A DNA stretch of 64,000 nt from Knoellia sp031844405 (GTDB lineage: Bacteria; Actinomycetota; Actinomycetes; Actinomycetales; Dermatophilaceae). The notes beneath the pieces were generated by a model. It searched no databases and was not told the DNA's origin. It saw only the letters and a list, made by a program, of their open reading frames with translations. Of the stretch, positions 7,610-16,682 are shown piece after piece; the stretch's first letter is position 1, and every line of letters begins with the position of its first letter. The position numbers were made by a program, and so were the translations under genes. The stretch lies in the NCBI GenBank assembly GCA_031844405.1, contig JAUZVC010000002.1:814458-878457 (forward strand), read 5' to 3'.

Positions 7610-8839
7610 TCAGCGGGCGGGGCGGACCGTCCCCACGCACTCGCCGAGCGAGATCGTCGAGCCAGCGGGGCCCGGCGCCGTCGCACGCAGGACGACGGTG
7701 TCGCCGTCCTCGAGGAACGTGCGCTCCGACCCGTCGTCGAGCGTGACCGGCTCCTGACCGCTCCACGACAGCTCGAGGAACGACCCGCGCTGGTCCTTCT
7801 CGGGCCCCGAGATCGTCCCGGACCCGAAGAGGTCGCCGTCGCGCAGCGTCGCGCCGTTGACCGTCATGTGCGCCAGCATCTGCGCCGGCGACCAGTACAT
7901 CGTCCGGTAGGGCGGCCGCGAGACGACAGTGCCGTTCCACTCGACCTCGTAGGTGATGTCGAGCCCGTATGCCGTTCCGGCGCCGTCCTCGGTCGCCTCG
8001 CCCTGGAGGTAGGGCTGGGGAGCGGGATCGGTCTGGCCCGGCAGCGGCACGCGGGCGCTGCGCAGGGCCTCGGTCGTCACGACCCACGGGGAGATCGTCG
8101 TCGCGAAGGACTTGCCGAGGAAGGGGCCGAGCGGGACGTACTCCCAGGCCTGGAGGTCTCGCGCGCTCCAGTCGTTGAGGAGCACGACGCCGAAGAGGTG
8201 CTCGTCGGCATCCGCAACGGAGACAGGCGAACCCAGCTCGGTCGCGCCACCGATGACGAAGCCGAGCTCGGCCTCGATGTCGAGCCGGACGCTCGGCCCG
8301 AAGACGGGCGCGGACTCGGTCGGGGGCTTGCGCTGGCCGCTGGGACGCACGATGTCGGTGCCCGAGACGACGACGGTGCCGGAGCGCCCGTGGTAGCCGA
8401 TCGGCAGGTGCTTCCAGTTGGGGGTGAGCGGCTCGGAGTCGGGCCGGAAGATCCGGCCGACGTTGCTCGCGTGGTGCTCGCTGGCATAGAAGTCGACGTA
8501 GTCGGCGACCTCGATGGGCAGGTGCATCGTCACGGCGTCGAGGGGGAGCAGGTGCGGCTCCACGGCGTCGCGGAGCGAGGGGTTCGTCAGCACCTCGGTG
8601 ACCCACTCACGGGCCGCGTCCCAGGCGGGGCGTCCCTGCGCGAGGAACGCGTTGAGAGACGGCTGGGCCCACACGGCATACGACTCCATGCCTGCCTGCT
8701 CCGCGCACGGGGCGAGGTCGAGGACGAGGTCGCCGACGCGGGTGCCCACCCGTGGGGCCGACCCCTCGGTCGAGAAGACGCCGTAGGGCAGGTTGTGCAG
8801 GCCGAAGGGCGAGTCGGCGGGGACGTCGAGCCAGGTCAT
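7610..8839 (-). CDS. fahA: Fumarylacetoacetase
   Basis: This 409-residue enzyme hydrolyses fumarylacetoacetate to fumarate and acetoacetate, the last step of tyrosine degradation. It has the N-terminal SH3-like part ('SPFGLHNLPYGVFS') and the metal-binding FAH core: 'DFYASEHHASNVGRIFR', the metal ligands in 'DIEAELGFVIG' (Glu residues) and 'LLNDWSARDLQAWEY' (Asp). Length is normal. Its ATG overlaps the stop of the upstream unknown gene (ATGA), so the two are co-transcribed. hmgA is divergent beyond that gene. A maleylacetoacetate isomerase gene, needed between HmgA and FahA, is not in the window. Confidence 0.97.
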   Translation of the reverse strand: MTWLDVPADSPFGLHNLPYGVFSTEGSAPRVGTRVGDLVLDLAPCAEQAGMESYAVWAQPSLNAFLAQGRPAWDAAREWVTEVLTNPSLRDAVEPHLLPLDAVTMHLPIEVADYVDFYASEHHASNVGRIFRPDSEPLTPNWKHLPIGYHGRSGTVVVSGTDIVRPSGQRKPPTESAPVFGPSVRLDIEAELGFVIGGATELGSPVSVADADEHLFGVVLLNDWSARDLQAWEYVPLGPFLGKSFATTISPWVVTTEALRSARVPLPGQTDPAPQPYLQGEATEDGAGTAYGLDITYEVEWNGTVVSRPPYRTMYWSPAQMLAHMTVNGATLRDGDLFGSGTISGPEKDQRGSFLELSWSGQEPVTLDDGSERTFLEDGDTVVLRATAPGPAGSTISLGECVGTVRPAR

Positions 8840-9702
8840 GAAGGGGTCTCCTCATCGGGGGCGGGCGCGGAGAGGTCGAGCACGCCCAGGTCGTCGAGCT
8901 CACCGATCGGGTCGGTGACCTCGCAACAGCCGTATGCCGTGAACAGGCTGCGCACGCGGGCGGCGGCCTCGTCGTCGAGGTCCAGGACGGCCTCGGTCAG
9001 GAGGTGCGGATCCCGCTGTGCGAGAAGGGACTCCACGGCGATGAGTGCACCGTCGTGGACTGCGGCGTGCACGGCAAGCAGCACGTTGAGCAGGCCGTGC
9101 TGGGGCTCACCGTCGTGCTCGGCGCGCACCGCGTGATGGAGCCCGCCGGTGAGCTTGAAGGGGACACCGAGGCGGGCGCAGTCGTGGAGGAAGGCCCCGA
9201 GCTCGGCCTCGTCGGGCCACTCCCACGTCGGCGTCGCGCCGGTGCGGAACTTCGCCTGGACCACGCGTCCGGACTCGTCGACCCCGGCCCGCACGTCGTC
9301 GAGGGCGCGGTCACGCTCGGCTCCGCGGGGGATCTCGAGCGTGAGGGGGAGCCCGTCGACGGGCAGGGTGCGCCAGCCGGCGTACCACCCGAGCTCGGCA
9401 CCGACGATGTCGACGCCGATCTGGTCTCGCAGCCGGGTGACCGCATCGGCGACGGTCCTCGGCTCCACCCCGGGGCGGGCAATGAGCCCGACGGCGAGGG
9501 GCGCGTGGTCGCCGGACGCCTCGGCCACGAGCATCTCCACGTCCGCGACCGGCACGAGCAGCGGGCCGACGAGACCGGCATACGGGGCCCTGCGGTGGGC
9601 CCGGTGGCGCGCGACGGCGACGTCGAGCGGGGCGTTGCCGGGAGGGAAGACGGCGGCGTCGTCGATGAGCCCTGCGAGCAGGGCGGGGGGCGCCGTTGAC
9701 AT
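8836..9702 (-). CDS. Conserved protein of unknown function linked to fahA
   Basis: The protein has 288 residues and is soluble, with no signal peptide. It shows a barrel-like pattern of alternating strands and helices: 'LLAGLIDDAAVFPPGNAPLD' at the N-terminus, 'VGAELGWYAGWRTLPVDGLP', 'VQAKFRTGATPTWEWPDEAE' and 'PFKLTGGLHHAVRAEH' with possible ligand-binding Lys and His residues. I do not recognise a named family. The start is the ATG at 9702 (GTG at 9711 is possible). Translational coupling to fahA and divergence from hmgA suggest an accessory role in homogentisate or aromatic acid breakdown. Confidence 0.8.
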   Translation of the reverse strand: MSTAPPALLAGLIDDAAVFPPGNAPLDVAVARHRAHRRAPYAGLVGPLLVPVADVEMLVAEASGDHAPLAVGLIARPGVEPRTVADAVTRLRDQIGVDIVGAELGWYAGWRTLPVDGLPLTLEIPRGAERDRALDDVRAGVDESGRVVQAKFRTGATPTWEWPDEAELGAFLHDCARLGVPFKLTGGLHHAVRAEHDGEPQHGLLNVLLAVHAAVHDGALIAVESLLAQRDPHLLTEAVLDLDDEAAARVRSLFTAYGCCEVTDPIGELDDLGVLDLSAPAPDEETPS

Positions 9703-9805
9703 GCCGGACACGCTACTAGGCTGGCGACAGCGACTTCGCGACGCAGCGTCCGACCCGACGCCTCGAGGTCGCGACCCGGGTTTCGACACAGTGAGGTGGA
9801 GAGCA

Positions 9806-11107
9806 GTGGCGCACTACCAGTCGATGGGCAGCATCCCGCCCAAGCGGCACACGCAGCACCGGCGACCGGCATCCAAGGGCATGGGTGGCAAGTCCGCCAA
9901 GGGGGAGTTGTACTACGAGGAGCTCATGGGCGAGGAGGGCTTCTCCTCCGACTCGTCGCTGCTCTACCACCGCAACATCCCCTCGACGATCGTCGATGCG
10001 CAGGTCTGGGAGGTCGGCGACCTGTCGACGACGCCCAACCACCCGCTCAAGCCGCTCCACCTCCAGCCGCACGCGCTCTTCCCCGACGCGAAGACGATCA
10101 AGGCGACCGACGTGGTCACCGGGCGCCGACTGCTCCTGGGCAACGGCGACGTGCGGATCTCGTATGCCGTCGCCGCGGCGCCGAGCCCGTGGTACCGCAA
10201 CGGCATCGGTGACGAGTGCGTCTACGTCGAGCGCGGTGCGGCACGGGTCGAGACCGTCTTCGGGGCGTTCGACGTCGCGCAGGGCGACTACATCGTCATC
10301 CCGCGGGCGACGACGCACCGCTGGCTCCCCATGGCGTCGCGCAAGGAGCCGCTGCGCGCCTACGCGATCGAGGGCAACAGCCACATCGCGCCGCCGAAGC
10401 GCTACCTCAGCAAGTACGGCCAGTTCCTCGAGCACAGCCCCTACTGCGAGCGCGACCTGCGACTGCCGCAGGGGCCGCTGCTCGCCGAGGACGTGGGTGA
10501 GAAGGCCGACGTCGAGACCGAGGTCTACATCAAGCACCGGGGCTCGGGGCCGGCCAGCTCCGGCGGGATCGTCGGGACGGTCCACACCCTGCCGTTCCAC
10601 CCGCTCGACGTCGTCGGCTGGGACGGCTGCCTCTACCCCTACGTCTTCAACGTGCGCGACTACGAGCCCATCACCGGCCGCGTCCACCAGCCGCCGCCGG
10701 CGCACCAGGTCTTCGAGGGCTGGAACTTCGTCGTCTGCAACTTCGTGCCGCGCAAGGTCGACTACCACCCGCTGTCGATCCCGGTGCCCTACTACCACTC
10801 CAACGTCGACTCCGACGAGGTCATGTTCTACGTCGAGGGCGACTACGAGGCGCGCAAGGGCTCGGGCATCGGGCAGGGCTCCATCTCGCTGCACCCGGGC
10901 GGCCACGCCCACGGTCCGCAGCCGGGCGCTGCCGAGGCGTCGATCGGTGCGGAGTACTTCGACGAGCTCGCCGTCATGGTCGACACGTTCCGTCCGCTCG
11001 ACCTCGGTGAGGGCGGGCTGGCGTGCGACGACGGCAGGTACCACCTGTCGTGGAGCAGTGGCCGGGGCGGTCGCAGCGCTGCGGGCGAGGTCCACAGCAT
11101 CGACTGA
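9806..11107 (+). CDS. hmgA: Homogentisate 1,2-dioxygenase
   Basis: This 433-residue enzyme opens the ring of homogentisate to give maleylacetoacetate with Fe(II) and O2. The sequence has the expected N-terminal part ('MGSIPPKRHTQHRR'), cupin strands and the iron site in 'YYHSNVDSDEVMFY' (His and Glu) and 'HPGGHAHGPQPG' (His). The GTG start at 9806 follows GGTGGAG. The intergenic region with the divergent fahA-side operon is only 103 bases and must carry both promoters. It follows HPPD in the same pathway. Confidence 0.96.
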   Translation: MAHYQSMGSIPPKRHTQHRRPASKGMGGKSAKGELYYEELMGEEGFSSDSSLLYHRNIPSTIVDAQVWEVGDLSTTPNHPLKPLHLQPHALFPDAKTIKATDVVTGRRLLLGNGDVRISYAVAAAPSPWYRNGIGDECVYVERGAARVETVFGAFDVAQGDYIVIPRATTHRWLPMASRKEPLRAYAIEGNSHIAPPKRYLSKYGQFLEHSPYCERDLRLPQGPLLAEDVGEKADVETEVYIKHRGSGPASSGGIVGTVHTLPFHPLDVVGWDGCLYPYVFNVRDYEPITGRVHQPPPAHQVFEGWNFVVCNFVPRKVDYHPLSIPVPYYHSNVDSDEVMFYVEGDYEARKGSGIGQGSISLHPGGHAHGPQPGAAEASIGAEYFDELAVMVDTFRPLDLGEGGLACDDGRYHLSWSSGRGGRSAAGEVHSID

Positions 11108-11197
11108 GGCTCGGGATGGTGCGCTGATGCCGCGCTGAAACCGGGGTTCGGGACGGTCCCGGGGTCCCGCTGAACCCCCTCGTCCCCGGAGGTCGCC

Positions 11198-11368
11198 ATG
11201 TCGCACCCCGAGCCCCGTCGTACCCGTCACGGCCTCGTCGCCGCTCTCGGCGCCACCGCCCTCACGCTCGCTGCTGCCCCGGTGGCCCGAGCAGACCATG
11301 GCCCACGACCCGGCCGCAGGGGATCGGGGCGTGGGCCGCGTGCCATTCAGGCCAACGCAAGGCGGTAG
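11198..11368 (+). CDS. Orphan signal peptide reading frame, probably a truncated secreted-protein gene
   Basis: ATG at 11198 has a good ribosome site (CGGAGG) and encodes a textbook Sec signal: charged start 'MSHPEPRRTRHG', hydrophobic core 'LVAALGATALTLAAAP', cleavage site 'VARA|DHG'. After the cleavage site only about 23 arginine/glycine-rich residues follow before a stop at 11366, and this tail overlaps the hemD terminator and 3' end. The likely reading is a secreted-protein gene cut off just after its signal peptide by a deletion. A real small secreted peptide is possible but less likely. Confidence 0.35.
   Translation: MSHPEPRRTRHGLVAALGATALTLAAAPVARADHGPRPGRRGSGRGPRAIQANARR
11301..11336. 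terminator. Hairpin downstream of hemD
   Basis: GCCCACG at 11301-11307 pairs with CGTGGGC at 11330-11336, extended inward by CCC/GGG. It lies ten bases past the hemD stop on the minus strand, fitting the end of the nitrate operon. Confidence 0.5.
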
Positions 11369-12474
11369 CCCCGCTTGACGACCGTCTGCACGAGCCCACG
11401 CCCGCCCGCGTCGCGGACCCGGCCGACGGCGACCTCGGCGGCGTGCGGGTCGGTCGAGTCGCCGGGCAGGACGCGCAGGACGTCGGCGCGCGAGACGACC
11501 TCACCGCGCGCGCCGACGAGCAGGCGGAGCACCTCGAGCCCGCTCGGGGAGAGCGGCAGGACGTGCCCGTCGAGCAGGGCCACCGTCCGGCGGACCTGGA
11601 GGTGGCCGGCCGCGGTGAGGACCGCGCTCGACTGGGCGACCTCGTAGTGGTGCACGAGCCGCCGCACGAGCGCGCCGAGGCGACCGCGGTCGGGCTGGAT
11701 CGGCTCGATGCCCCTGTCCTGCAGCGGCTTCGCGGTGACCGGGCCGACCGCGGCCGCGACGAGGCAGCCGCTGGCACACCGCGCCCGTATGCCGTCCGCC
11801 ACCTCCTCGTCGTCGGCCGCCGCGAGCCAGGCCGCGGCCCCGGGGGCCGACGTGAAGACGACGGTGTCGATCTCGCCGGCGGCCGCGTCGCGGACCGACT
11901 GGCGCAGCGCCACCGGGTCCGGGGTGGGACCCCACCGGTAGACGACGAGGCTCGTCACCTCCGCCCCGGCCGACGCGAGCTCCGTGTCGAGCCCGTCCGC
12001 CCCGGCTCCATGGTGCTGGACGGCGATGCGCAGCCCGGCGACCCCCTCGTCGAGGAGCAGCTCGAGGATCTCGGCCGAGGTCTCGGACTCGGCGACCCAG
12101 TCGGCCGTGAGCCCGGCGGCCTGGATGGCGCCGCGGGCCTTTGGACCCCGGGCGACGATGCGGGCCCGGCCGAGGACGTCGAGCAGCTCGTCGGCGTGGC
12201 CGGCGGCGTCCGCGGCCTCGATCCACCCGCGCAGGCCGATGCCGGTCGTGACGACGACGACGTCGGGCGGGTCGGCGACGACCTGCTTGGTGGCGAGGAC
12301 GAGCTCCTCGTCGTGCTCGTGCGGGACGATCGTCAGCGCCGGGGCGTGACGCACGGTCGCGCCGCGCCGGGTGAGCGCCGAGGCGAGCTCGCCGGAGCGA
12401 CGGTCGGCGGTGACGAGCACGACGCAGCCGGTGAGGACCTGGCTCAGGGTGGGGGTGGCACGGGTGGTGCTCAT
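11347..12474 (-). CDS. hemD: Uroporphyrinogen-III synthase with C-terminal winged-helix domain
   Basis: The protein has 375 residues. Residues about 15-265 are a HemD domain ('VVVVTTGIGLRGWIEAAD', 'VFTSAPGAAAWLAAA', 'VAAAVGPVTAKPLQDRGIEP'), which closes and rearranges hydroxymethylbilane to uroporphyrinogen III. Residues about 280-375 look like an OmpR-type winged helix ('VALLDGHVLPLSPSGLEVLR' ... 'AVGRVRDAGGRGLVQTVVKR' 'GYRLALA'). This fusion is known in actinobacteria near nitrite reductase genes, where it may regulate as well as make tetrapyrrole. The start overlaps the cysG stop (ATGA). Within this operon its product feeds siroheme for NirB. Confidence 0.88.
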   Translation of the reverse strand: MSTTRATPTLSQVLTGCVVLVTADRRSGELASALTRRGATVRHAPALTIVPHEHDEELVLATKQVVADPPDVVVVTTGIGLRGWIEAADAAGHADELLDVLGRARIVARGPKARGAIQAAGLTADWVAESETSAEILELLLDEGVAGLRIAVQHHGAGADGLDTELASAGAEVTSLVVYRWGPTPDPVALRQSVRDAAAGEIDTVVFTSAPGAAAWLAAADDEEVADGIRARCASGCLVAAAVGPVTAKPLQDRGIEPIQPDRGRLGALVRRLVHHYEVAQSSAVLTAAGHLQVRRTVALLDGHVLPLSPSGLEVLRLLVGARGEVVSRADVLRVLPGDSTDPHAAEVAVGRVRDAGGRGLVQTVVKRGYRLALA

Positions 12475-13697
12475 GCGCCGTCACCGGCCCGCGGGACGAG
12501 GAGTCCGGGGTCGGCCACCCGGCCGACGAGGACGACCGCGGGGGCGCGGACGCCGCGCTCGCGCGCGACGTCGACGATTGCGGCCAGCCCCGCCTGCGTC
12601 ACCCGCTGCCGCTCGGTGGTCGCCTCCTCGATCACCGCGACGGGCAGGTCGTCCGCCGCGCCCCGTGCCCGCAGGGCGGTGACGTGGTCCGCGAGCATCC
12701 CGACGCCCATGAGGACGACGAGCGTCGCCTCCTCGCTCGCCACGGACGCGAGGATGTGGGCTTCGAGCGGCTCGTGGCCGGAGACGATGTGGGCCGCCGC
12801 GGACGTGCCGCGGTGGGTGAGGGGTATGCCGGCCGCCCCGGGCGCGCTCAGGGCCGAGCTCACGCCCGGGACGACCTCGACGTCGACCCCGGCCTCACGG
12901 CAGGCAAGCACCTCTTCGCCGCCGCGCCCGTAGACGAACGGGTCGCCACCCTTGAGCCGGACGACGGTCCGTCCGCTCTGGGCGTGCTGGACGAGGAGGC
13001 GGTTGATCTCGTGCTGGGGGACGGGGTGGTGGCCGGCGGTCTTGCCGACGTCGATGATCTCCACGTCCATGGGGAGGGTGCGGAGAAGGCCCGTCGGGCC
13101 GAGCCGGTCGGTGACGACGACGTCGGCCTCGGCCAGGGCACGTCGCCCTCGGACGGTGACGAGGTCGTCCGCGCCCGGCCCGCCGCCGACGAGGACGACC
13201 CGTCCTCGTGCCCGCGGCGTGCGTCGTCGGGTCCGCAGGTCGAGGTCCGCCGTCTCGAGGTGGGCCGCGAGGGCGTTGCGCACAGAGACGGCGCGTGCCG
13301 GGTCGGGCCGTCCGGTCGAGACGACCCCCACGCGCAGTCCGGCATGCTCGGTGGTGGCCGGGTTGCGCGCGGTGCCCTCGCGAGCGGCTCCTGCGCAGAC
13401 GCTGAAGACGCGCCGGGCGGTGGCTCGGGCGCACAGGGCCCGGTCGACGGCGAGGTCCCCGGTGGCCGCGACGACGAGCCACACGTCGTCCGCGTCGTCC
13501 ACGGAGACCTCGCGCTGCGACCACTCGACGTGCGGGTCCCGCGTGAGGTCGAGCATGGCCTCGCAGACGATCGGCGTGACGACGTGCACGAGGGCGCCGT
13601 CGGCGGCGAGGCCGGCCGCCTTGGTCGCGGCGACCGGTCCGCCCCCGGCCACGAGGACCGGTCGACCCACGAGGTCCACCCCCAGGAGCGTCGTCAC
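12471..13697 (-). CDS. cysG: Siroheme synthase: precorrin-2 dehydrogenase / uroporphyrinogen-III methyltransferase
   Basis: The protein has 408 residues. Residues 1-150 are a Met8/CysG-N type NAD-binding domain ('VLVAGGGPVAATKAAGL', 'VVAATGDLAVDRAL', 'STGRPDPARAVSVRNALAAH'). Residues about 160-400 are a SUMT domain with 'VVLVGGGPGADDLVTVRG', 'VVTDRLGPTGLL', 'VVRLKGGDPFVYGRGGEEV' and 'PGVSSALSAPGAAGIPLTHRG'. Together they methylate uroporphyrinogen III and oxidise precorrin-2, with chelation probably in the N-terminal part. The GTG start overlaps the nirD stop (GTGA) and the stop overlaps hemD. It supplies siroheme for nitrite reductase. Confidence 0.93.
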   Translation of the reverse strand: MTTLLGVDLVGRPVLVAGGGPVAATKAAGLAADGALVHVVTPIVCEAMLDLTRDPHVEWSQREVSVDDADDVWLVVAATGDLAVDRALCARATARRVFSVCAGAAREGTARNPATTEHAGLRVGVVSTGRPDPARAVSVRNALAAHLETADLDLRTRRRTPRARGRVVLVGGGPGADDLVTVRGRRALAEADVVVTDRLGPTGLLRTLPMDVEIIDVGKTAGHHPVPQHEINRLLVQHAQSGRTVVRLKGGDPFVYGRGGEEVLACREAGVDVEVVPGVSSALSAPGAAGIPLTHRGTSAAAHIVSGHEPLEAHILASVASEEATLVVLMGVGMLADHVTALRARGAADDLPVAVIEEATTERQRVTQAGLAAIVDVARERGVRAPAVVLVGRVADPGLLVPRAGDGA

Positions 13698-14086
13698 GAC
13701 GGCACCTCCGCCTCGGGTCGGGCGACGTGGACGACGCCGTCGCGGACCACCGTGGCCCACGAGGCCAGCGTTGTCGGCTCGCGTCCGACGGGGTCGAGGC
13801 ACTCGCCGCTGCGCAGGTCGAAGACCTGCTTGAACATCGGGGACGCCACGGTCGGGGCGTCCCCGCGAGAGCCGACGATCCCCCGCGACATGACGTGGGC
13901 GCCGGAGTAGGGGTCGAGCTGCTGGACGGCATACACGCTGTCGTCCACGGTGCGGAAGAGCGCGACCTGGACGCCCGCGACGATCGCGGCAGCGCCCCGC
14001 TCGGGCGCGAGGTCGTCGAGGCGGCAGACCGCGACCCACGTCGTGGGAGCGCTGCCGGCCCGCGGCTCGGTGACGTCCACGGTCAT
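13694..14086 (-). CDS. nirD: Nitrite reductase (NAD(P)H) small subunit
   Basis: The protein has 130 residues with a Rieske-like fold typical of NirD: 'TWVAVCRLDDLAPERGAAAI', 'VALFRTVDDSVYAVQQLDPY', 'SRGIVGSRGDAPTVASPMFK', 'QVFDLRSGECLD'. As in other NirD proteins the Rieske cluster ligands are absent, so it is structural or aids the large subunit. Its ATG overlaps the nirB stop (ATGA) and its stop overlaps cysG. Partner: NirB. Confidence 0.93.
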   Translation of the reverse strand: MTVDVTEPRAGSAPTTWVAVCRLDDLAPERGAAAIVAGVQVALFRTVDDSVYAVQQLDPYSGAHVMSRGIVGSRGDAPTVASPMFKQVFDLRSGECLDPVGREPTTLASWATVVRDGVVHVARPEAEVPS

Positions 14087-16659
14087 CGGCGGACCTCCAG
14101 GGTGGTTCCGGCGACGAGCACGCCGCCGGCGCGTTCGTCGGGTGTGGCCGGTCGGGCCTGCCCACGCTCGGCGACGTAGGCGAAGGAGTCGTCGGCGAGG
14201 TCGGGTGCGTTGACGAAGGACCCGAACCGGCGCAGCTTCTCGGGGTCGGCGAGGACCGCGGCCCACTCGTCCTCGTAGTCGTCGACGTGCGCGGCCATCG
14301 CTGCGTCGAGGTCGGCGGCGATGCCGAGCGAGTCGTCGACGACGACCGCCCGGATGGCGTCGAGCCCGCCCTCGTGGTCCTCGACCCAGGCCGCGGTGCG
14401 CTGCAGCCGGTCGGCCGTGCGGACGTAGAAGAGGAGGAACCGGTCGATCGTCCGGACGAGGGTCTCGGTGTCGAGATCCTCGGCGAGGAGCTGCGCGTGG
14501 CGGGGCGTGAACCCGCCGTTGCCGCCGACGTAGAGGTTCCAGCCGTTGTCGGTCGCGATGACACCGACGTCCTTGCCGCGGGCCTCCGCGCACTCGCGCG
14601 CGCAGCCCGAGACGCCGAGCTTGAGCTTGTGCGGGCTGCGCAGGCCGCGGTAGCGCAGCTCGAGCGCGATTGCGAGCCCGACGGAGTCCTGCACGCCGTA
14701 GCGGCACCACGTCGACCCGACGCAGGACTTCACTGTGCGCAGCGACTTGCCGTAGGCGTGACCGGACTCGAACCCGTTGTCCACCAACCGTTTCCAGATC
14801 TTGGGCAGCTGCTCGATGCGAGCGCCGAAGAGGTCGATGCGCTGCCCGCCGGTGATCTTCGTGTAGAGGCCGAACTCCTTGGCGACCTCGCCGATGACGA
14901 TGAGTCCCTCGGGTGTGATCTCGCCACCGGGGATGCGTGGGACGACCGAGTAGGAGCCGTCCTTCTGCAGGTTGGCCATGACATGGTCGTTGGTGTCCTG
15001 CAGCGCCGCTCGCTCACCGTCGAGGATGTGACCGGTGCCGAGGGAGGCGAGGATCGAGCCGACGACCGGCTTGCAGATGTCGCACCCCCGGCCGCGTCCG
15101 TGCCGGCCGATGATCTCGGTGAACGTGACGAGGCCCTGGACCCGGACGACGTCGAAGAGCTGCGCCCGGGAGAGGTCGAAGTGCTCGCACAGGGCGTTGC
15201 CCACCTCGACGCCCGAGCGCTCGAGCTCGGTGGTCACCAGCTTCTTCACGAGCGGGAGGCAGGAGCCGCAGCTCGTGCCCGCCTTCGTGCACGCCTTGAC
15301 CCCGGTGAGGTCGCTGCAGCCGCCGTCCGTCACCGCGCAGCGGACCTCGCCGGCCGTGACGTTGTTGCACGAGCAGACGATGGCGTCCGCGGGCAGGTCG
15401 CCCGCCGGAGCGGGGCCGACACCCTCCGGAAGCAGGTATGCCGCCGGGTCACCTCCCAGTGCCCGGCCCACCATCGGGCGGAGCGCGGCGTAGGCGCCGG
15501 CGTCGCCGACGAGGATGCCGCCGCGCAGGGTCCGGGCGTCGTCCGACATGACGAGCTTCTTGTAGACCCCGGCCACCGGGTCGCTGATGACGACCTCGAG
15601 TCCGCCGGGCTCCTGCGCGAAGGCGTCACCGAAGCTGGCGACGTCGACGCCGAGGAGCTTGAGCTTGGTCGACAGGTCCGCACCGGGGAAGGTCCCCGCA
15701 CCGCCGAGGAGCCGGTCGGCGACGACCTCGGCCATCGTGTATCCCGGGGCGACCAGACCGAGGCAGCGACCGTCGATGCAGGCGACCTCTCCGATCGCCC
15801 AGACCGCTGGATCCGCTGTGGCACAGGCCTCGTCGACGACGACGCCACCGCGCTCACCGACCTCGAGCCCGCAGGCCCGGGCGAGCTCGTCACGGGGCCG
15901 CACCCCGACGGCGAAGACGATGACGTCCACGTCGACCGCGTCGCCGCCGTCGAACTCCATGCGCGAGACGGTGCCGCGGTCGCCGACGACCCGCGAGGTC
16001 GCCGTCGACGTGCGCACCGAGACCCCCAGCCCCTCGATGAGCCGCTTGAGCGCCTCACCTCCGCCGTCGTCCACCTGGAGCGGCATGAGCCGGGGTGCGA
16101 ACTCGACGACGGTCGTGTCGACCTCGAGCGCTCGCAGGGCGCCCGCGGCCTCGAGCCCGAGCAGCCCGCCACCGACGACCGCGCCCCGCACCGGGCGGTC
16201 GACCTCTCCACGTCGCCGCTCGACGTGCGCGCGCAGGTCGGCGACATCGTCGATCGTGCGGTAGACGAACGCGCCGCGGAGGTCGTTCCCCGGGACCGGG
16301 GGCACGGCGGCATACGAGCCGGTGGCGAGGACGAGCGCGTCGTAGGGGACGACCGCACCGCCGTTCGTCGTCACGGTCCGGGCGTCGCGGTCGATGCTGT
16401 CGGCGCGCACCCCGCGACGGAGCGTGACGAGCGAGTCGTCCCACAGGTCCTGGCTCCCGAGGGCGAGGTCCTCGGGGTGCCGTCCGGTGAAGTAGGAGGT
16501 GAGGGCGACACGGTCGTAGGGCGCTCGCGGCTCCTCGCCGAGGATCGTGACCGCCCACTGCCCGGACTCGTCGCGGGAGCGGAGGGCATCGACGAGGCGG
16601 CGTGCGACCATGCCGCCACCGACGACGACGAGCTGCTTGGGGTGCTGGTGCTGGACCAT
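14083..16659 (-). CDS. nirB: Assimilatory nitrite reductase (NAD(P)H) large subunit
   Basis: This 858-residue enzyme reduces nitrite to ammonium. It has an N-terminal FAD/NAD oxidoreductase domain (1 to about 310, 'LVVVGGGMVARRLVDAL', 'GDAVDVDVIVFAVGVRPRDE'), a BFD-like [2Fe-2S] domain (about 415-470, 'CSCNNVTAGEV...CTKAGTSCGSCLPLV'), and the sulfite/nitrite reductase repeat domains ending in the siroheme/[4Fe-4S] cysteines 'SCVGSTWC' and 'GCARECA'. Length is typical. A GlnR-like box lies 24 bases upstream, within the 68-base gap to the preceding gene, so it probably has its own nitrogen-regulated promoter inside the operon. Confidence 0.97.
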   Translation of the reverse strand: MVQHQHPKQLVVVGGGMVARRLVDALRSRDESGQWAVTILGEEPRAPYDRVALTSYFTGRHPEDLALGSQDLWDDSLVTLRRGVRADSIDRDARTVTTNGGAVVPYDALVLATGSYAAVPPVPGNDLRGAFVYRTIDDVADLRAHVERRRGEVDRPVRGAVVGGGLLGLEAAGALRALEVDTTVVEFAPRLMPLQVDDGGGEALKRLIEGLGVSVRTSTATSRVVGDRGTVSRMEFDGGDAVDVDVIVFAVGVRPRDELARACGLEVGERGGVVVDEACATADPAVWAIGEVACIDGRCLGLVAPGYTMAEVVADRLLGGAGTFPGADLSTKLKLLGVDVASFGDAFAQEPGGLEVVISDPVAGVYKKLVMSDDARTLRGGILVGDAGAYAALRPMVGRALGGDPAAYLLPEGVGPAPAGDLPADAIVCSCNNVTAGEVRCAVTDGGCSDLTGVKACTKAGTSCGSCLPLVKKLVTTELERSGVEVGNALCEHFDLSRAQLFDVVRVQGLVTFTEIIGRHGRGRGCDICKPVVGSILASLGTGHILDGERAALQDTNDHVMANLQKDGSYSVVPRIPGGEITPEGLIVIGEVAKEFGLYTKITGGQRIDLFGARIEQLPKIWKRLVDNGFESGHAYGKSLRTVKSCVGSTWCRYGVQDSVGLAIALELRYRGLRSPHKLKLGVSGCARECAEARGKDVGVIATDNGWNLYVGGNGGFTPRHAQLLAEDLDTETLVRTIDRFLLFYVRTADRLQRTAAWVEDHEGGLDAIRAVVVDDSLGIAADLDAAMAAHVDDYEDEWAAVLADPEKLRRFGSFVNAPDLADDSFAYVAERGQARPATPDERAGGVLVAGTTLEVRR

Positions 16660-16682
16660 GTCGACGACGTTAGGAACGCGCG

